Source of the DNA: Flavobacterium sp. N2270
GTDB taxonomy: Bacteria; Bacteroidota; Bacteroidia; Flavobacteriales; Flavobacteriaceae
Assembly (NCBI RefSeq): GCF_025947225.1
Contig: NZ_CP110005.1
Span: forward strand, 1,302,001 to 1,366,000
DNA: 64,000 bases
Reading direction: 5' to 3'
How positions within the stretch are numbered: position 1 is the first letter of the stretch; every line of letters begins with the position of its first letter. The notes beneath the pieces are model-generated. The model was not told the DNA's origin, made no database searches, and worked only from the letters and a program-made list of their open reading frames with translations. The position numbers and the translations under genes were made by a program. Below, piece after piece: positions 26,902-35,486 of this stretch.

Positions 26902-28317
26902 ATGAAAAAACTATTTTATTTATTTATTGCTTCTATCGCAGTTACTGCTGTTAGTTGTGATAAAGATTTTGAAGAGATTAATATCTCTCCAAATAGTTCA
27001 CAAGTAACAGATCCAAATCTTTTGTTATCTTCAACTATTACTGCAACTCAGAATACAATTTATAATATGCAGATTGGTGGAGATATGGGATTATGTTGGG
27101 CACAACATATGTCTAAAGTTCAGTACAATGATGAAGAGAAATATATTCCTAGAAGAGCTTTAATGAACTCTTTGTGGACTGTTATGTACACTTCTGTTAT
27201 CTCTGAAGCTGATGCTGCTTTTGCTTTAGCTGGAGAAGATGGTAACACGAACTTACAAGCTGCAGCTTTGATTATGAAAGCTAATGCTTTTCAAATTTTA
27301 ACTGATGTTTATGGTCCAGTTCCATTTACTGAAGCAAATGTGCCTGGAAATGTAAAACCTGCTTTTGATGATCAAGAGACTGTATATGATGGTATTTTGG
27401 GATTATTAGATCAAGCAGAAACATTACTTGCTTCTGGTACAGGTACTATTACTCCATCTGCAGATTTGATTTATGGTGGTGATGCTTCAAAATGGAGAAA
27501 ATTTGCAGCTTCATTAAAATTAAAAGCTTTAATGAGAATTTCTGCGAGAAGAACTGTTGATTCTGATGTTCAAGCATTAGTCTCTTCAGGTTTATTATTC
27601 TCATCTAATGCAGATTCAGCTGAATTAGCTTATACTGCAGCTCAACCAGATGCAAATCCAATTTATGAAACTATTGTTTTTGCTCCACGAGCTGAATATA
27701 AAGTGAGTTCTGTTTTAGTAAATACTTTAAATTCAATTTCAGATCCAAGACTTCCTGTTTATGCGCAGCCAAATAATGCTAGTGCTTATGTTGGAAATAC
27801 TCCTGGTGTTGAAAACCCTGGTTCTTACAATGCATTTTCTTCTCCTGGAACATTCTATTTACAACCTACATTGCCAGGAGTCTTATTGTCTTATGCACAA
27901 GTTGAGTTTTTGCTTGCTGAAGCGGCTAATGAATTAATTATTCCTGGAGCAGTTACTCAAGCTAAAATTCATTATATAAATGGTATTACTGCTAGTTTTG
28001 CTTTTAATGGTTTAGGTACTCCTTCAGCTGGTTATTTAGCTACTGTTGATTTTACAACTCAAGCTGCTGGTAGAACTCAAATTGGAACTCAACGTTGGTT
28101 AGCTCTTTATGGTCAAGGTATTGAAGCTTGGACAGAATGGAGAAGAACAGGTTATCCAGCTTTATCTCCTGTAGTTGATGCTGCAATTCCAGTAATTCCA
28201 AAAAGATTCTATTACTCTACTGATTCTCAAAACTACAATCAAGCTAATTATGCTGCTGCTGCAGCTTCATTAGATAATGGTGATAGTATGGAGTCTAAAG
28301 TTTGGTGGATGAATTAA
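26902..28317 (+). CDS. SusD/RagB-family nutrient-binding outer-membrane lipoprotein
   Basis: 471 aa. Lipobox ASIAVTAVSC with Cys at about 19. The mature part has the SusD-like helical pattern: CWAQHMSKVQYNDEEKY, KANAFQILTDVYGPVPFTEA, WRKFAASLKLKALMRISAR, LSYAQVEFLLAEAANE and QRWLALYGQGIEAWTEWRR, fitting the SusD-like 2 branch. It acts as the surface lid of the SusC channel and binds the substrate. Starts 10 nt after susC, so the two are co-transcribed and probably expressed in equal amounts. Confidence 0.92.
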   Translation: MKKLFYLFIASIAVTAVSCDKDFEEINISPNSSQVTDPNLLLSSTITATQNTIYNMQIGGDMGLCWAQHMSKVQYNDEEKYIPRRALMNSLWTVMYTSVISEADAAFALAGEDGNTNLQAAALIMKANAFQILTDVYGPVPFTEANVPGNVKPAFDDQETVYDGILGLLDQAETLLASGTGTITPSADLIYGGDASKWRKFAASLKLKALMRISARRTVDSDVQALVSSGLLFSSNADSAELAYTAAQPDANPIYETIVFAPRAEYKVSSVLVNTLNSISDPRLPVYAQPNNASAYVGNTPGVENPGSYNAFSSPGTFYLQPTLPGVLLSYAQVEFLLAEAANELIIPGAVTQAKIHYINGITASFAFNGLGTPSAGYLATVDFTTQAAGRTQIGTQRWLALYGQGIEAWTEWRRTGYPALSPVVDAAIPVIPKRFYYSTDSQNYNQANYAAAAASLDNGDSMESKVWWMN

Positions 28318-28336
28318 TTTTAAAAAAATAAAAATT

Positions 28337-29170
28337 ATGAAAAAAGTATTAAATTTATCTTTCGCTTTCCTTTTTGTACTTGGATTTGTTTCTTGTACAG
28401 ATGATGATAACGATACATTAACGGGTAGTAATACTACCGGTGGTCTTTTAAATGTTGAGACAAATGCAATTGCTTATATACAAGGAGCTCCTGCTTCTGA
28501 TGTATATACTGCTGATCTTTCTGTTTTTCAAGGAAGAGATATGGTAGAATCTGTTGATGTTTATAAAAAGTTTTACCATACTGATGCTGCAACTGGAGTG
28601 GTTTCAAGCTCTGAAAGTGCCGTTTTAACTTCGTTTTCTTTTCCTGTTGTTGATCAACATGAATCTTACCAAGTTGGATTTACTTATGCTGACTTAATAG
28701 CAGGTTTAACTTTAAATGGTACTGCTTTATCTAGTGATGATTCTACTTTAACTATTGGTGATTATTGGATACTTACTTATGTTGCAAATTTAACTGATGG
28801 TACTACAGCTCATACAAATGCTAAAACTACTAAGGTAACTGTTTCTTGTGGTTCGTTCTTAGCTGGTAACTACGTTATTAATTATACTACTGGACCTCAG
28901 CCAATTGTTGTTTCAGCTTTAGGTGGTGGTTTGTATTATGTAGACTATTTTCCTACTTTTACAAATGCATACTGGTGGGAATTTAGTGATGTTTGTGGTG
29001 ATTTAACAATTACTGACTGGCAATATCAAAGTGGAAATGCTATTTCAGGTACATCTTCACCAATGCCTCATGGTGTTGTTAATACTGATGGAAGTATTAC
29101 TTTTACAGGTGTTAACGTTGCTGGAGTTTCTTGGTACGTTGATAGATCTTGGACTATTTACCCTAACTAA
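28337..29170 (+). CDS. Surface lipoprotein of the SusCD locus, unknown function
   Basis: 277 aa. Lipobox FVLGFVSC with Cys at 20, followed by an acidic stretch TDDDNDT that resembles the Bacteroidota lipoprotein surface-export signal. The body is rich in beta-strand-type Thr/Ser/Tyr residues. I do not recognise a named domain. A segment with two cysteines (KVTVSCGSF and FSDVCGDLTI) may be disulfide-linked. It starts 19 nt after susD and belongs to the same operon, so it is probably an accessory surface subunit that helps the SusCD complex bind its substrate; that role is inferred from position only. Confidence 0.85.
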   Translation: MKKVLNLSFAFLFVLGFVSCTDDDNDTLTGSNTTGGLLNVETNAIAYIQGAPASDVYTADLSVFQGRDMVESVDVYKKFYHTDAATGVVSSSESAVLTSFSFPVVDQHESYQVGFTYADLIAGLTLNGTALSSDDSTLTIGDYWILTYVANLTDGTTAHTNAKTTKVTVSCGSFLAGNYVINYTTGPQPIVVSALGGGLYYVDYFPTFTNAYWWEFSDVCGDLTITDWQYQSGNAISGTSSPMPHGVVNTDGSITFTGVNVAGVSWYVDRSWTIYPN

Positions 29171-29178
29171 ATAATATT

Positions 29179-29213
29179 TAAACTCAGCATTTGTGTTTTA
29201 TTTGCTGAGTTTA
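29179..29213 (+). terminator. Hairpin after the third gene of the SusCD operon
   Basis: TAAACTCAGCA and TGCTGAGTTTA form an 11-bp stem with a 13-nt loop, followed by TTTTAAA. The U-tract is short, so partial read-through into the next lipoprotein gene at 29232 is likely. Confidence 0.6.
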
Positions 29214-29231
29214 TTTTAAATATCATTAAAT

Positions 29232-30245
29232 ATGAAAAAAATAAAATTAAATTATTTGTTCTTATCATTGTTAGTTGCTAGTTTATCTGTAACTTCTTGT
29301 AGTACAGATGATGCTACTGGTGATTCAGTAATTGAAGTTAATGATGGAGCTGCTGTTGTAGTTCCGGTTTCTCAACATGTGACCATGAATTCAATTAACT
29401 ACGTTAATGAAGGTGGTTTTGATAAGACGTTGACATATGCAGTTACATTGCAGGAAGTTCAACCTGTAGATGTGCATGTTCGTGTTTCTTTTGTTTCAGG
29501 AACAGCAACTGAAGATGAAGATTTTGAATATGATCATGAAGTAGTTATTCCTGCATGGTCACTTTCAGGAGAAGGGACTATTACTATCTTAGGTGACTCT
29601 GAAGTAGAATCTATGGAGACTTTTACTTTAAAAATTGGAAGTATGTATGATGCTAATATTGATTTAGCAGATACTACTGTTACTTTTGAGATTACTGATT
29701 ATGGTGATTTAGATGTTACTTTTGCATGGGATAGAACTATCCCAGGTTACCCATTCACTTTATGTGATATCGGATATGACGTTGATGTACTTCTTTTAGA
29801 CAGTAATGGTGACCAAGCTGAAAGTCAAGTTTGGACTGCAGCTACTGGGGATTGCCCTGAAACTATGACGTTAAGTATTTCTGAAGTTGCTGCTGATGGT
29901 CTTGTAGATGGTGAATATACTATTGTGTTCAATGTTTATGATGATGCTACTTTAGCTTCTGCTGGAATTACTCCTGCATTCGATATTCCTATGACAGTTT
30001 CTTATTCTCGTGCTAATTCACCATTCGCTGGTTCATTTGTACAAGATGCTGCTGATGTTATTGATTCAGATTTTGGAAACACTCCAAATTATGATACAAT
30101 TAACATTTATGTTGCTACCTTAACTGTTGAAAATGGTATTTATACATTCTCAAAGAATGGAAATTACCAAGCTTCAGGAAGAATGGCTTCACGTAGTTAT
30201 GTAAATCCTTCTAAATCTAGAACTTCTAGACCAAGTAGATTTTAA
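29232..30245 (+). CDS. Calx-beta-like surface lipoprotein
   Basis: 337 aa. Lipobox VASLSVTSC (Cys about 23) followed by STDDATGD, an acidic segment like that of the neighbouring lipoprotein. Residues 55-155 resemble a Calx-beta domain: SINYVNEGGFDKTLTYAV, SFVSGTATEDEDFEYDHEV and LGDSEVESMETFTLKI. The second half contains ATLTVENGIYTFSKNGNYQ and ends in a basic tail rich in Ser and Arg. It lies 61 nt after a leaky-looking terminator and closes the locus, with a strong terminator after it. Probably a surface accessory of the SusCD system; calcium binding is possible but not shown. Confidence 0.8.
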   Translation: MKKIKLNYLFLSLLVASLSVTSCSTDDATGDSVIEVNDGAAVVVPVSQHVTMNSINYVNEGGFDKTLTYAVTLQEVQPVDVHVRVSFVSGTATEDEDFEYDHEVVIPAWSLSGEGTITILGDSEVESMETFTLKIGSMYDANIDLADTTVTFEITDYGDLDVTFAWDRTIPGYPFTLCDIGYDVDVLLLDSNGDQAESQVWTAATGDCPETMTLSISEVAADGLVDGEYTIVFNVYDDATLASAGITPAFDIPMTVSYSRANSPFAGSFVQDAADVIDSDFGNTPNYDTINIYVATLTVENGIYTFSKNGNYQASGRMASRSYVNPSKSRTSRPSRF

Positions 30246-30255
30246 TACATAATTT

Positions 30256-30282
30256 AAGCCTCAGCTTGCTGAGGCTTTTTTT
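30256..30282 (+). terminator. Terminator closing the SusCD locus
   Basis: AAGCCTCAGC, TT, GCTGAGGCTT followed by TTTTT: an intrinsic terminator of 10 bp, 10 nt after the stop codon at 30245. Confidence 0.92.
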
Positions 30283-30299
30283 ATTCCTAAATTTCTCAT

Positions 30300-30307
30300 T
30301 ACATTTG
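30300..30307 (+). promoter_or_regulatory. -7 promoter box of the porin-like gene
   Basis: TACATTTG, exact TAnnTTTG, 17 nt before the ATG at 30325. It shows that this gene is transcribed separately from the SusCD locus. Confidence 0.6.
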
Positions 30308-30324
30308 CCAATATTTGGTTTGTA

Positions 30325-32271
30325 ATGAGAAATTTTTTTTTACTTTTTTTTACTTTTATTTCTTTAAGTTTATTTTCTCAAGAGAAAAAAAATGCTTTGG
30401 AGGCAAATGCACTTCAAGAGAACACTGTTAATGATACTGTAAGGTTATTTAAAGGTCAAGAAATAATTACTGGTTTAAGTGCTAAAGCTCCTTTTAATTT
30501 GTATAAAATATATACTATTAAAAAGGATACTACTTATATAGATACCACTTTGTCAATTCAAAAAGAATATAAATATAATTTACTTCGTAAAGATATCTTT
30601 GGATTAATGCCATTTTCAAATGAAGGCCAGCAATACAATACCCTTCATTTTTCTTTAAATGAAAATTCTATTACACCAAATTTTGGATTTAAAGGAAAGC
30701 ATTTTAATTATTTAGAGGTTTCCGATATTAAATATTATAATGTACCCACACCATTAACTGATTTGTATTTTAAAACTGTTATGGAACAAGGTCAGTCAGT
30801 AGACGCTTTTTTAACCATTAATACAAAACCAAATCTTAATTTTTCTATCGCTTATAGAGGTTTGCGTTCAAATGGAAAATATATTAATAACTTAGTCAGT
30901 TCTGGTAATTTTAGATTTACAAGTAGTTATTCTAGTCCAAACAAAAAATACTTTTTAAATGCGCATTTCACAGGCCAAGATATTTCAAATCAAGAAAATG
31001 GAGGAATTATTGATGTTTCTCTTTTTGAATCTAGTGAATCTCCTTATAATCAAAGAGATCGTTTAGACGTTTATTTTAAAGATGCTACTTCTTTTTTAAA
31101 AGGAAATCGTTTTTTTATAGATCACAACTATAAAATTAAATCTAATGATGCATTTTCATTAAACGTTTTTCATCAGTTTAATCAGGAATATAAATTTTTT
31201 GAATATACTCAACCTACTGTAAGTTCAAGATTTGGCGACGCTTATTCTTCTTCAATTAGTAATAAAACTCGTTTCAATCAACTATATAATAAAATAGGTG
31301 TTGATTTAGATTCTAAAAAGTTAGGTAAAATTTCTGCTTATATTGACACTAATACCTATAATTATTATTACAATAGTGTTGTTTATGATAATTTTGGAAA
31401 TATTGAAGTGCCAAATGCTATCAATGATAAAATTCACAGCTTAGGTGTTGATTATGCTTTTAATTATAAAGGAATAAATTTTGGTACCAGTATAAAAAAT
31501 TCAATTTCAAATCAAAATATCTCAAATATTGAATTGTTTGGAAAATACAAACTAGATAGCATTGCTTCAATCGAATTTAAATACACAAAGAAGAACTCTT
31601 TACCAAGTTTGAACTATACACTTTACCAAAGTGATTACATTGATTACAATTGGTCTAATAGCTTCAAAAATGAAAAGCGCAATCAATTTGATGCAATTTT
31701 TAAAAGTAAATGGATTAATTTAGAGGTTCAATATGCTGTTTTAAACGATTATTTATATTTTGATAATGTTACTAACGATATTACTCAGCTTACAGTTAAA
31801 CCTTTTCAGTATGCTAATACAATTAATTATACATCTGTTAAAGCAAGTAAAGAATTTAAATTAGGTCGTTTTGCATTAGATAATACGGTTTTATATCAAA
31901 ATGTAGATCAATCTAATGACATTATAAATGTACCTCAAATAGTAACTAGAAACACATTATACTACACAGATTATGTGTTTAAAAATGCAATGCAAATTCA
32001 AACAGGGTTTACATTTCAGTATTTTTCAAAATATTACGCAAACGATTATAATCCATTATTAGGTGAGTTTTATGTACAAAATGAAACTAAAATTGGAAAT
32101 TTTCCAATGATAGATTTCTTCATCAATGCAAAAGTTAAACAAGCTCGTTTATTTTTAAAAGCAGAACATTTTAATTCCGCATGGACAGGTTATAACTTTT
32201 ATTCTTCGCCTAATTATCCTTACCGTGATTTTTTAGTTCGTTTTGGAATAGTATGGAATTTCTTTCAATAG
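30325..32271 (+). CDS. Putative porin (Porin_10 type) outer-membrane beta-barrel
   Basis: 648 aa. Signal peptide MRNFFLLFFTFISLSLFSQ. Residues 30-120 contain a short periplasmic segment (YKYNLLRKDIFGLMPFSNEG), then a long alternation of aromatic and polar residues typical of outer-membrane strands (NFSIAYRGLRSNGKYINN, YFLNAHFTGQD, NAFSLNVFHQF-like repeats), ending with RFGIVWNFFQ. Length and composition match the Bacteroidota putative porin family. It should span the outer membrane; substrate unknown. Monocistronic, with its own promoter. Confidence 0.8.
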   Translation: MRNFFLLFFTFISLSLFSQEKKNALEANALQENTVNDTVRLFKGQEIITGLSAKAPFNLYKIYTIKKDTTYIDTTLSIQKEYKYNLLRKDIFGLMPFSNEGQQYNTLHFSLNENSITPNFGFKGKHFNYLEVSDIKYYNVPTPLTDLYFKTVMEQGQSVDAFLTINTKPNLNFSIAYRGLRSNGKYINNLVSSGNFRFTSSYSSPNKKYFLNAHFTGQDISNQENGGIIDVSLFESSESPYNQRDRLDVYFKDATSFLKGNRFFIDHNYKIKSNDAFSLNVFHQFNQEYKFFEYTQPTVSSRFGDAYSSSISNKTRFNQLYNKIGVDLDSKKLGKISAYIDTNTYNYYYNSVVYDNFGNIEVPNAINDKIHSLGVDYAFNYKGINFGTSIKNSISNQNISNIELFGKYKLDSIASIEFKYTKKNSLPSLNYTLYQSDYIDYNWSNSFKNEKRNQFDAIFKSKWINLEVQYAVLNDYLYFDNVTNDITQLTVKPFQYANTINYTSVKASKEFKLGRFALDNTVLYQNVDQSNDIINVPQIVTRNTLYYTDYVFKNAMQIQTGFTFQYFSKYYANDYNPLLGEFYVQNETKIGNFPMIDFFINAKVKQARLFLKAEHFNSAWTGYNFYSSPNYPYRDFLVRFGIVWNFFQ

Positions 32272-32302
32272 AAACGATTTTTTGAGCTTTTTACAAAACC
32301 AT

Positions 32303-32362
32303 ATTCCTGCTTTCGCTTTTAGTTGCTCATGCTTCGCAAGCTAATCGCTCTATCAGGGTTAG
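32303..32362. repeat. Flavobacterial interspersed repeat, copy 2 (short)
   Basis: Begins ATTCCTGC and ends TATCAGGGTTAG, the same ends as the copy at 21982-22067, but the centre is different (GCTTTTAGTTGC, then GCTTCGCAAGC). It lies in the 186-nt gap between the porin-like gene and cystathionine beta-synthase. Confidence 0.55.
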
Positions 32363-32382
32363 TTAGTAATTTATTGGACGAT

Positions 32383-32413
32383 TTGGAAACCATTAATTTA
32401 TAAAATACCTTTG
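32383..32413 (+). promoter_or_regulatory. Promoter of cystathionine beta-synthase
   Basis: TTG (32383-32385), 20-nt spacer, TACCTTTG (32406-32413): a full consensus Bacteroidota promoter, 44 nt before the ATG at 32458. Confidence 0.75.
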
Positions 32414-32457
32414 CAAACCAATAATCAGTTTTACTGATGAATTAATTTAAAAATTGA

Positions 32458-33819
32458 ATGAAATACGCAAAAAATATATTAGAAACTATTGGTAACACAC
32501 CATTAGTACAATTAAATAAAATAACACAAGAAGTGGATGCTTTGGTATTAGCAAAAGTAGAAACTTTTAACCCAGGAAATTCTGTAAAGGATAGAATGGC
32601 GGTTAAAATGATTGAAGATGCTGAAGCCAATGGTCTTTTAAAACCAGGAGGAACAATTATTGAAGGAACTTCTGGAAATACAGGAATGGGCTTAGCTTTA
32701 GCAGCAATTGTAAAAGGTTACAAATGTATTTTTGTAATTTCAGATAAACAATCTAAAGAAAAAATGGATATCCTTAGAGCTGTTGGTGCTAAAGTTGTTG
32801 TTTGTCCTACTGATGTTGAGCCAACAGATCCTCGTTCTTATTATTCTGTATCAAAGCGTTTAGCTGAAGAAACTGAGAATTCTTGGTATGTAAATCAATA
32901 CGATAATCCTTCAAATGCAATTGCACATTATGAACAAACCGGACCAGAAATTTGGGAACAAACCGAAGGTAAAATTACACATTTTGTTGTTGGTGTAGGA
33001 ACTGGTGGAACTATTTCTGGAGTTGGTAAATACTTAAAAGAAAAAAATCCAAATATTAAAATTTGGGGAATTGATACATATGGTTCTGTTTTTAAAAAAT
33101 ACCACGAAACAGGTATTTTCGATGAAAATGAAATTTACTCTTACATCACAGAAGGAATTGGGGAAGATATTTTACCTAAAAATGTAGATTTTTCTCTTAT
33201 TGATGGCTTTACAAAAGTAACCGATAAAGATGCAGCCGTTTATACGCGTAAAATCGCTTTAGAAGAAGGAATTTTTGTTGGAAATTCAGCTGGTTCTGCG
33301 GTAAAAGGTCTTTTGCAATTAAAAGAGCATTTTAAACCTAATGATGTTGTTGTGGTTTTATTTCATGACAGTGGAAGTAGATATGTAGGTAAAATGTTTA
33401 ACGATGATTGGATGCGCGAAAGAGGTTTCTTGGAAGATGAAATTATAAAAGCAGAAGATTTAATTAAAGGGCATATTGAAAAACCTTTAGTAATTGTTCG
33501 TACAGAGGAATTGGTTTCTCATGCAATCGAAAGAATGAGAAAATATAAAATTTCTCAAATTCCGGTAATTGATGTTAATGGTTTTGTAGGTTCTATTGAC
33601 GAATCTGATTTGTTTGAAAGTTATTTAAACGATAATAATATTGGTGATAAACCTATAAAAGAGGTTATGGGAAAACCTTATCCAATTATTAAAAAAGGAA
33701 CTAGTATTGAAGAAGTTTCTAAATTAATAAATAAAGAAAATCAAGCGGTTTTGATCGATTTAGGAGATAATAAACACCATATTATTACAAAATACGACAT
33801 CATAGGAGCTATCAAATAA
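32458..33819 (+). CDS. Cystathionine beta-synthase with C-terminal CBS domain pair
   Basis: 453 aa. Fold type II PLP enzyme: NPGNSVKDRMA with Schiff-base lysine K44, EGTSGNTGMGLA at 69-80 and VGTGGTISGVGKYLK. The segment HDSGSRYVGKMFNDDWM is typical of cystathionine beta-synthase rather than cysteine synthase. Two CBS motifs fill about 340-453 (VSHAIERMRKYKISQIPVID and ISKL-type second repeat ending ITKYDIIGAIK) and may bind an adenosyl ligand such as SAM. It condenses serine (or O-acetylserine) with homocysteine; some bacterial relatives also make cysteine, so substrate choice is not certain. Monocistronic between a good promoter and terminator. Confidence 0.92.
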   Translation: MKYAKNILETIGNTPLVQLNKITQEVDALVLAKVETFNPGNSVKDRMAVKMIEDAEANGLLKPGGTIIEGTSGNTGMGLALAAIVKGYKCIFVISDKQSKEKMDILRAVGAKVVVCPTDVEPTDPRSYYSVSKRLAEETENSWYVNQYDNPSNAIAHYEQTGPEIWEQTEGKITHFVVGVGTGGTISGVGKYLKEKNPNIKIWGIDTYGSVFKKYHETGIFDENEIYSYITEGIGEDILPKNVDFSLIDGFTKVTDKDAAVYTRKIALEEGIFVGNSAGSAVKGLLQLKEHFKPNDVVVVLFHDSGSRYVGKMFNDDWMRERGFLEDEIIKAEDLIKGHIEKPLVIVRTEELVSHAIERMRKYKISQIPVIDVNGFVGSIDESDLFESYLNDNNIGDKPIKEVMGKPYPIIKKGTSIEEVSKLINKENQAVLIDLGDNKHHIITKYDIIGAIK

Positions 33820-33840
33820 TTAGTTTTAAATAATTTAATC

Positions 33841-33870
33841 AATACCACGTTTATGCGTGGTATTTTTTTT
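33841..33870 (+). terminator. Terminator of cystathionine beta-synthase gene
   Basis: AATACCACG, TTTATG, CGTGGTATT followed by eight Ts, 21 nt after the stop codon. Confidence 0.92.
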
Positions 33871-33881
33871 GGAATAATATT

Positions 33882-33889
33882 TATATTTG
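33882..33889 (+). promoter_or_regulatory. -7 promoter box of the DUF2851 gene
   Basis: TATATTTG, exact consensus, ending 19 nt before the ATG at 33909. An alternative start at 33894 would fall at or before the transcription start, so the box decides the start. Confidence 0.6.
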
Positions 33890-33908
33890 ATAATTGTTTC
33901 AATATTTT

Positions 33909-35174
33909 ATGAAGGAAGATTTTTTACATTATTTGTGGAAAAATAAGAAATTTGACATTTCAAATTTACAAACCGTTTGTGGTGAAGAAGTTGTAATACT
34001 TAATTCAGGTGCTTATTTAAAAGAACAAGGACCAGATTTTTTTAATGCACAACTTATCATTGCCAACCAAAAATGGGCCGGAAATGTAGAAATCCATCTT
34101 AAATCTTCAGATTGGTATGTGCATCATCATGAAGTAGATATTAATTATGATAATGTCATTTTGCATGTCGTTTGGGAACACGATGTCGACGTTTTTCGTA
34201 AAAACAACACTAATATTCCTGTTTTAGAGCTTAAAAAATATGTGTCTAATGTCGAATTAGAAAAACACAACTATTTATTTAAAAGTAAAACTTGGATTAA
34301 CTGTGAAAACGACATTCATAATGTCGATTCATTTACGCTAAAAAAATGGAAAGAACGTTTGTTTTTAGAGCGTTTAGAAATAAAAACAGAATCAATTCAG
34401 ACTTTTTTAAATGAAAACGAGAATGATTGGGAAGCAACTTTTTTTGTTTTTTTGGCAAAATATTTTGGATTAAATGTAAATGGAGAATCTTTTTTTAAAA
34501 TTGCAAAAAGCATTCCTTTTGCAATAATTAGAAAGGAACAGACTAATTTATTAAGTTTAGAAGCGCTATTGTTTGGTTTCGCTAATTTGTTGAATGATGA
34601 AAATGAAGATGTTTATTATCAAAATTTAAAAGAACGATGGAAGTATTTACAAATAAAATATAAACTTACTAATGACGGTTTTGTAAATCTTCATTTTTTT
34701 AAATTAAGACCTGATAATTTTCCTACAATTAGATTGTCTCAATTAGCTGTTTTGTACCATTTAAATACTAATTTATTTTCTAAAGTAATTGATCTGAATA
34801 ATCTAAATGATTTTTACAAGTTGTTTAATTCAGAAGTTTCAGAATATTGGAAAACACATTATGTTTTTGATAAAGAAAGTAAGTTCAAAAATAAAAAGTT
34901 GTCAAAGTCATTTGTTAACTTACTTGTTATCAATGCGGTGTTGCCTATTAGGTTTTTGTTTGTGAAACAAAGAGGTGAGATTATTATTGATGATTTAATT
35001 GATCTATTAATTGAAATTCCTTCCGAGAAAAATACTATCATTGATAAATTTAATTATCATAAATTAAAATCCAATTCTGCATTTGATTCTCAAACATTAA
35101 TTCATTTAAAAAATGAATATTGTAATCCTAAAAAATGCTTAAATTGTGATATTGGATTATCTTTGCTTAAATAA
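33909..35174 (+). CDS. DUF2851 family protein
   Basis: 421 aa from the ATG at 33909 (MKEDFLHYLWKNKKFD), which fits both the family N-terminus and the promoter. The conserved front half reads GAYLKEQGPDFFNAQLII, WAGNVEIHLKSSDWYVHHH and NVILHVVWEHD, with acidic and His residues spaced like a nuclease-type active site (GPDF, E, K/HLKSSDW), though this is only a resemblance. The C-terminus has a four-Cys-like segment YCNPKKCLNCDIG. Function not established. The following PspC gene starts 9 nt after its stop, so the two form an operon. Confidence 0.85.
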   Translation: MKEDFLHYLWKNKKFDISNLQTVCGEEVVILNSGAYLKEQGPDFFNAQLIIANQKWAGNVEIHLKSSDWYVHHHEVDINYDNVILHVVWEHDVDVFRKNNTNIPVLELKKYVSNVELEKHNYLFKSKTWINCENDIHNVDSFTLKKWKERLFLERLEIKTESIQTFLNENENDWEATFFVFLAKYFGLNVNGESFFKIAKSIPFAIIRKEQTNLLSLEALLFGFANLLNDENEDVYYQNLKERWKYLQIKYKLTNDGFVNLHFFKLRPDNFPTIRLSQLAVLYHLNTNLFSKVIDLNNLNDFYKLFNSEVSEYWKTHYVFDKESKFKNKKLSKSFVNLLVINAVLPIRFLFVKQRGEIIIDDLIDLLIEIPSEKNTIIDKFNYHKLKSNSAFDSQTLIHLKNEYCNPKKCLNCDIGLSLLK

Positions 35175-35183
35175 ACAATTAAA

Positions 35184-35402
35184 ATGCATAAAATTCTTCA
35201 TTTTTTTGAAAAACATGGCTTTTTTGTAGCATCAAGACTTGCTGAAAGGTTAGGAATGCGAGCATCTAATGTAAGACTTTTTTTTGTTTACATTTCCTTT
35301 GTTACTGTCGGTTTAGGATTTGGTTTTTATTTAACAATTGCTTTTTTATTAAAGCTAAAAGATATGATTTACACAAAAAGAAGTTCAGTTTTTGATTTAT
35401 AA
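35184..35402 (+). CDS. Small PspC-domain membrane protein
   Basis: 72 aa, little more than a PspC domain. An N-terminal amphipathic stretch (HFFEKHGFFVASRLAERLGM) is followed by RASNVRLFFVYISFVTVGLG and a second hydrophobic stretch FGFYLTIAFLLKLKD, giving one or two membrane segments. PspC domains are linked to envelope stress in Proteobacteria; the role of short forms in Bacteroidota is unclear. Coupled to the DUF2851 gene by a 9-nt gap. Confidence 0.8.
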   Translation: MHKILHFFEKHGFFVASRLAERLGMRASNVRLFFVYISFVTVGLGFGFYLTIAFLLKLKDMIYTKRSSVFDL

Positions 35403-35432
35403 TTAATTTTTTTAAGCGATTTAATAAATTTT

Positions 35433-35461
35433 TTGTTTTTTGGATAGTTTTGTTACCTTTG
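35433..35461 (+). promoter_or_regulatory. Promoter of the NSS transporter gene
   Basis: TTG (35433-35435), 18-nt spacer, TACCTTTG (35454-35461), 25 nt before the ATG at 35487; both boxes fit the Bacteroidota consensus. Confidence 0.75.
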
Positions 35462-35486
35462 AGAAATTATCAACCAAAAAAATTAT

